A stretch of DNA of 64,000 nt from Delphinapterus leucas. Its lineage: Eukaryota > Chordata > Mammalia > Artiodactyla > Monodontidae. This document shows, piece after piece, positions 62,500-64,000 of the stretch. The position numbers and the translations under genes are program-made. The stretch is from NCBI RefSeq assembly GCF_002288925.2, contig NW_022098057.1:62976104-63040103 (forward strand), given 5' to 3'. Below the pieces are notes generated by a model. It worked only from the letters and a program-made list of their open reading frames with translations. It ran no database searches and was not told the DNA's origin. Positions within the stretch are counted from its first letter, which is position 1; each line of letters opens with the position of its first letter.

Positions 62500-62912
62500 T
62501 TTCCTTACCTCTTGAATCTATGCTGGCATTCTGACTTGCTTTCACCAATAGAATGTGACAAAAGTGAGGTTGGTTGAGTTCCAAGCCTAGGAATCAAGAG
62601 CCTTGCAGCTCCTGCTTTGGTCCCTCTTGGAATGACACTGCCATGGGAACAAGTATGAGCTAGTTGGAGAAACCACATGAGATAGAAGCAAGGTTCCTGG
62701 CTGACAGTCCCCAACCACCAGACATGTGTGTGAAACCGTCTTAGACCATCCAGCCCATCCACGCCACAGCTGACTGTATCTATGTGAATGAGTCCAGGCA
62801 CCAGCAGCTGAACCCAGCCTAAATGTGCCAACTTAGAGAACCAATTTAGAGATTGTTGTTTTAAGGCACTAAATTCTGGCATGGTTTGTTATACAGCAGA
62901 AGATAACTGGTA
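62500..62912 (+). mobile_element. MLT1-type LTR remnant
   Basis: Contains gtcttagaccatccagccca, gattgttgttttaaggcact, aaattctggcatggtttgtt and the end agcagaagataactggtaca. No coding content. The 5' limit is approximate. Confidence 0.7.
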
Positions 62913-63209
62913 CATTCTTAGAGTCAAAAAAATTCTTTAAACTCAAATACCCATCTCCTTTTTTCCTCTTCTTCCAATTCTTCCCCCAAAGTACTGCATT
63001 TTTGAGTCTATATATTTCTTCTTGAGGAGAGACTTTTGTTATCCTTCAGGTTTTCCTTGACTCCTTTTAGTGCCATCTCGTGGCTCAGAATTTAGGCCAC
63101 TTCTCCTTCCCATCCCATCTTAACTCTCAAGGATCTCCATTTATTCTTGACCAGTTATTTATTTAGCATCAGGCACTGAGCTGTGGGACTTCACATAATC
63201 ACCTCTTTT

Positions 63210-63530
63210 GTATATATATATATATATATATATTTTTGGCTGCGTTGAGTCTTTGTCGCTGCATGCAGGCTTCCTCTAGTTGCGGCGAGTGGGGGCTACT
63301 CTTCATTACAGTGCACGGGCTTCTCATTGCGGTGGCTTCTCTTGTTGCAGAGCACAGGCTCTAGGCACAAGGGCTTCAGTAGTTGTGGCACGCAGGCTCA
63401 GTAGTTGTGGCTCGCGGGCTCTAGATCGCAGGCTCAGTAGTTGTGGCGCACAGGCTTAGCTGCTCTGCAGCATGTGGGATCTTCCTGGACCAGGGCTCGA
63501 ACCTGTGTCCCCTGAATTGGCAGGAGGATT
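63210..63530 (-). mobile_element. CHR SINE, reverse, interrupted by L1
   Basis: The tail side begins after a TA run (63208-63232), and CHR text runs to ttggcaggaggattctt, where an L1 T-run begins. The SINE 5' end (the cgccaccagggaagtcc part) is missing from the window and presumably lies beyond the L1. Confidence 0.9.
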
Positions 63531-64000
63531 CTTTTTTTTTTTTTAACATCTTTATTAGAGTATAATTGCTTTACAATGGTGTGTTAGTTTCTGCTTTATA
63601 ACAAAGTGAATCAGTTATACATATACATATGTCCCCATATCTCTTCCCTCTTGCATCTCCCTCCCTCCCACCCTCCCTATCCCACCCCTCTTGGTGGTCA
63701 CAAAGCACCAAGCTGATCTCCCTCTGCTATGCGGCTGCTTCCAACTAGCTATCTATTTTACGTCTGGTAGCATATATATGTCCATGCCACTCTCTCACTT
63801 TGTCCCAGCTTACCCTACCCCCTCCCCGTATCCTCAAGTCCATTCTCTAGTAGGTCTGCATCTTTATTCCCGTCTTGCCCCTAGGTTCTTCTGACCATTT
63901 TTTTTTTCTTTTTTAGATTCTATATATATGTGTTAGCATACAGTATTTGTTTTTCTCTTTCTGACTTACTTCACTCTGTATGACAGTCTCTAGGTCCCTC
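63531..64000 (-). mobile_element. L1 3' end, reverse, runs off the window
   Basis: Starts with a T-run and aacatctttattagagtata, then the same L1 3' UTR and ORF2-end text as the copy at 51517. It continues past 64000. Confidence 0.92.

Overview
This window is nuclear DNA from a mammal, almost certainly a cetacean. It carries many tRNA-derived SINEs of the CHR type (5' end reading cttccctggtggcgcagtgg, B box ggttcgtgccccgg, A-tail), both the long form and the short form with a GC-rich middle, together with mammalian L1, L2, MIR, Tigger/hAT DNA transposons and LTR remnants. CHR SINEs are known from cetaceans, hippos and ruminants. The abundance of the short GC-rich form points to whales and dolphins, perhaps toothed whales (inference).

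I can support only one protein-coding gene, and it is complete. TSPAN15 lies on the minus strand from an ATG at 56360-56358 to a TAG at 7719-7717, in eight coding exons totalling 294 codons. All splice sites are GT-AG and all introns are phase 0. The protein is a four-pass tetraspanin whose large extracellular loop holds eight cysteines (CCG motif at 154-156). This is the signature of the TspanC8 subgroup, which escorts the metalloprotease ADAM10.

Layout: 1-7045 is 3' flank with L1 tails, MIRs and a polyadenylated retrocopy-like 3' end. 7046-7716 is the 3' UTR with an AATAAA signal. 7717-27732 holds exons 8 to 2 and introns 7 to 2. 27733-56264 is the 28.5-kb intron 1, made largely of L2, L1, hAT, LTR and SINE remnants plus microsatellites and a 38-bp minisatellite. 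56265-56620 is exon 1 and a CpG-rich promoter with an inverted CCAAT box and GC boxes. 56620-64000 is 5' flank dominated by nested repeats: a Tigger split by a SINE, a 2-kb L2 broken by three SINEs and a 46-bp L1, an LTR, and a SINE cut by an L1 that runs off the window.

I found no second gene, no structural RNA gene and no undescribed protein system. The most informative unusual signals are transposon footprints: a truncated L1 that carries about 130 bp of apparent 3'-transduced DNA inside an exact 16-bp target duplication; two SINEs inserted at the same site, leaving three copies of one target; and a SINE inside an L1 with an exact 17-bp duplication. In the gene itself, the exon 5 donor is weak, and a few residues differ from the human protein as I remember it.
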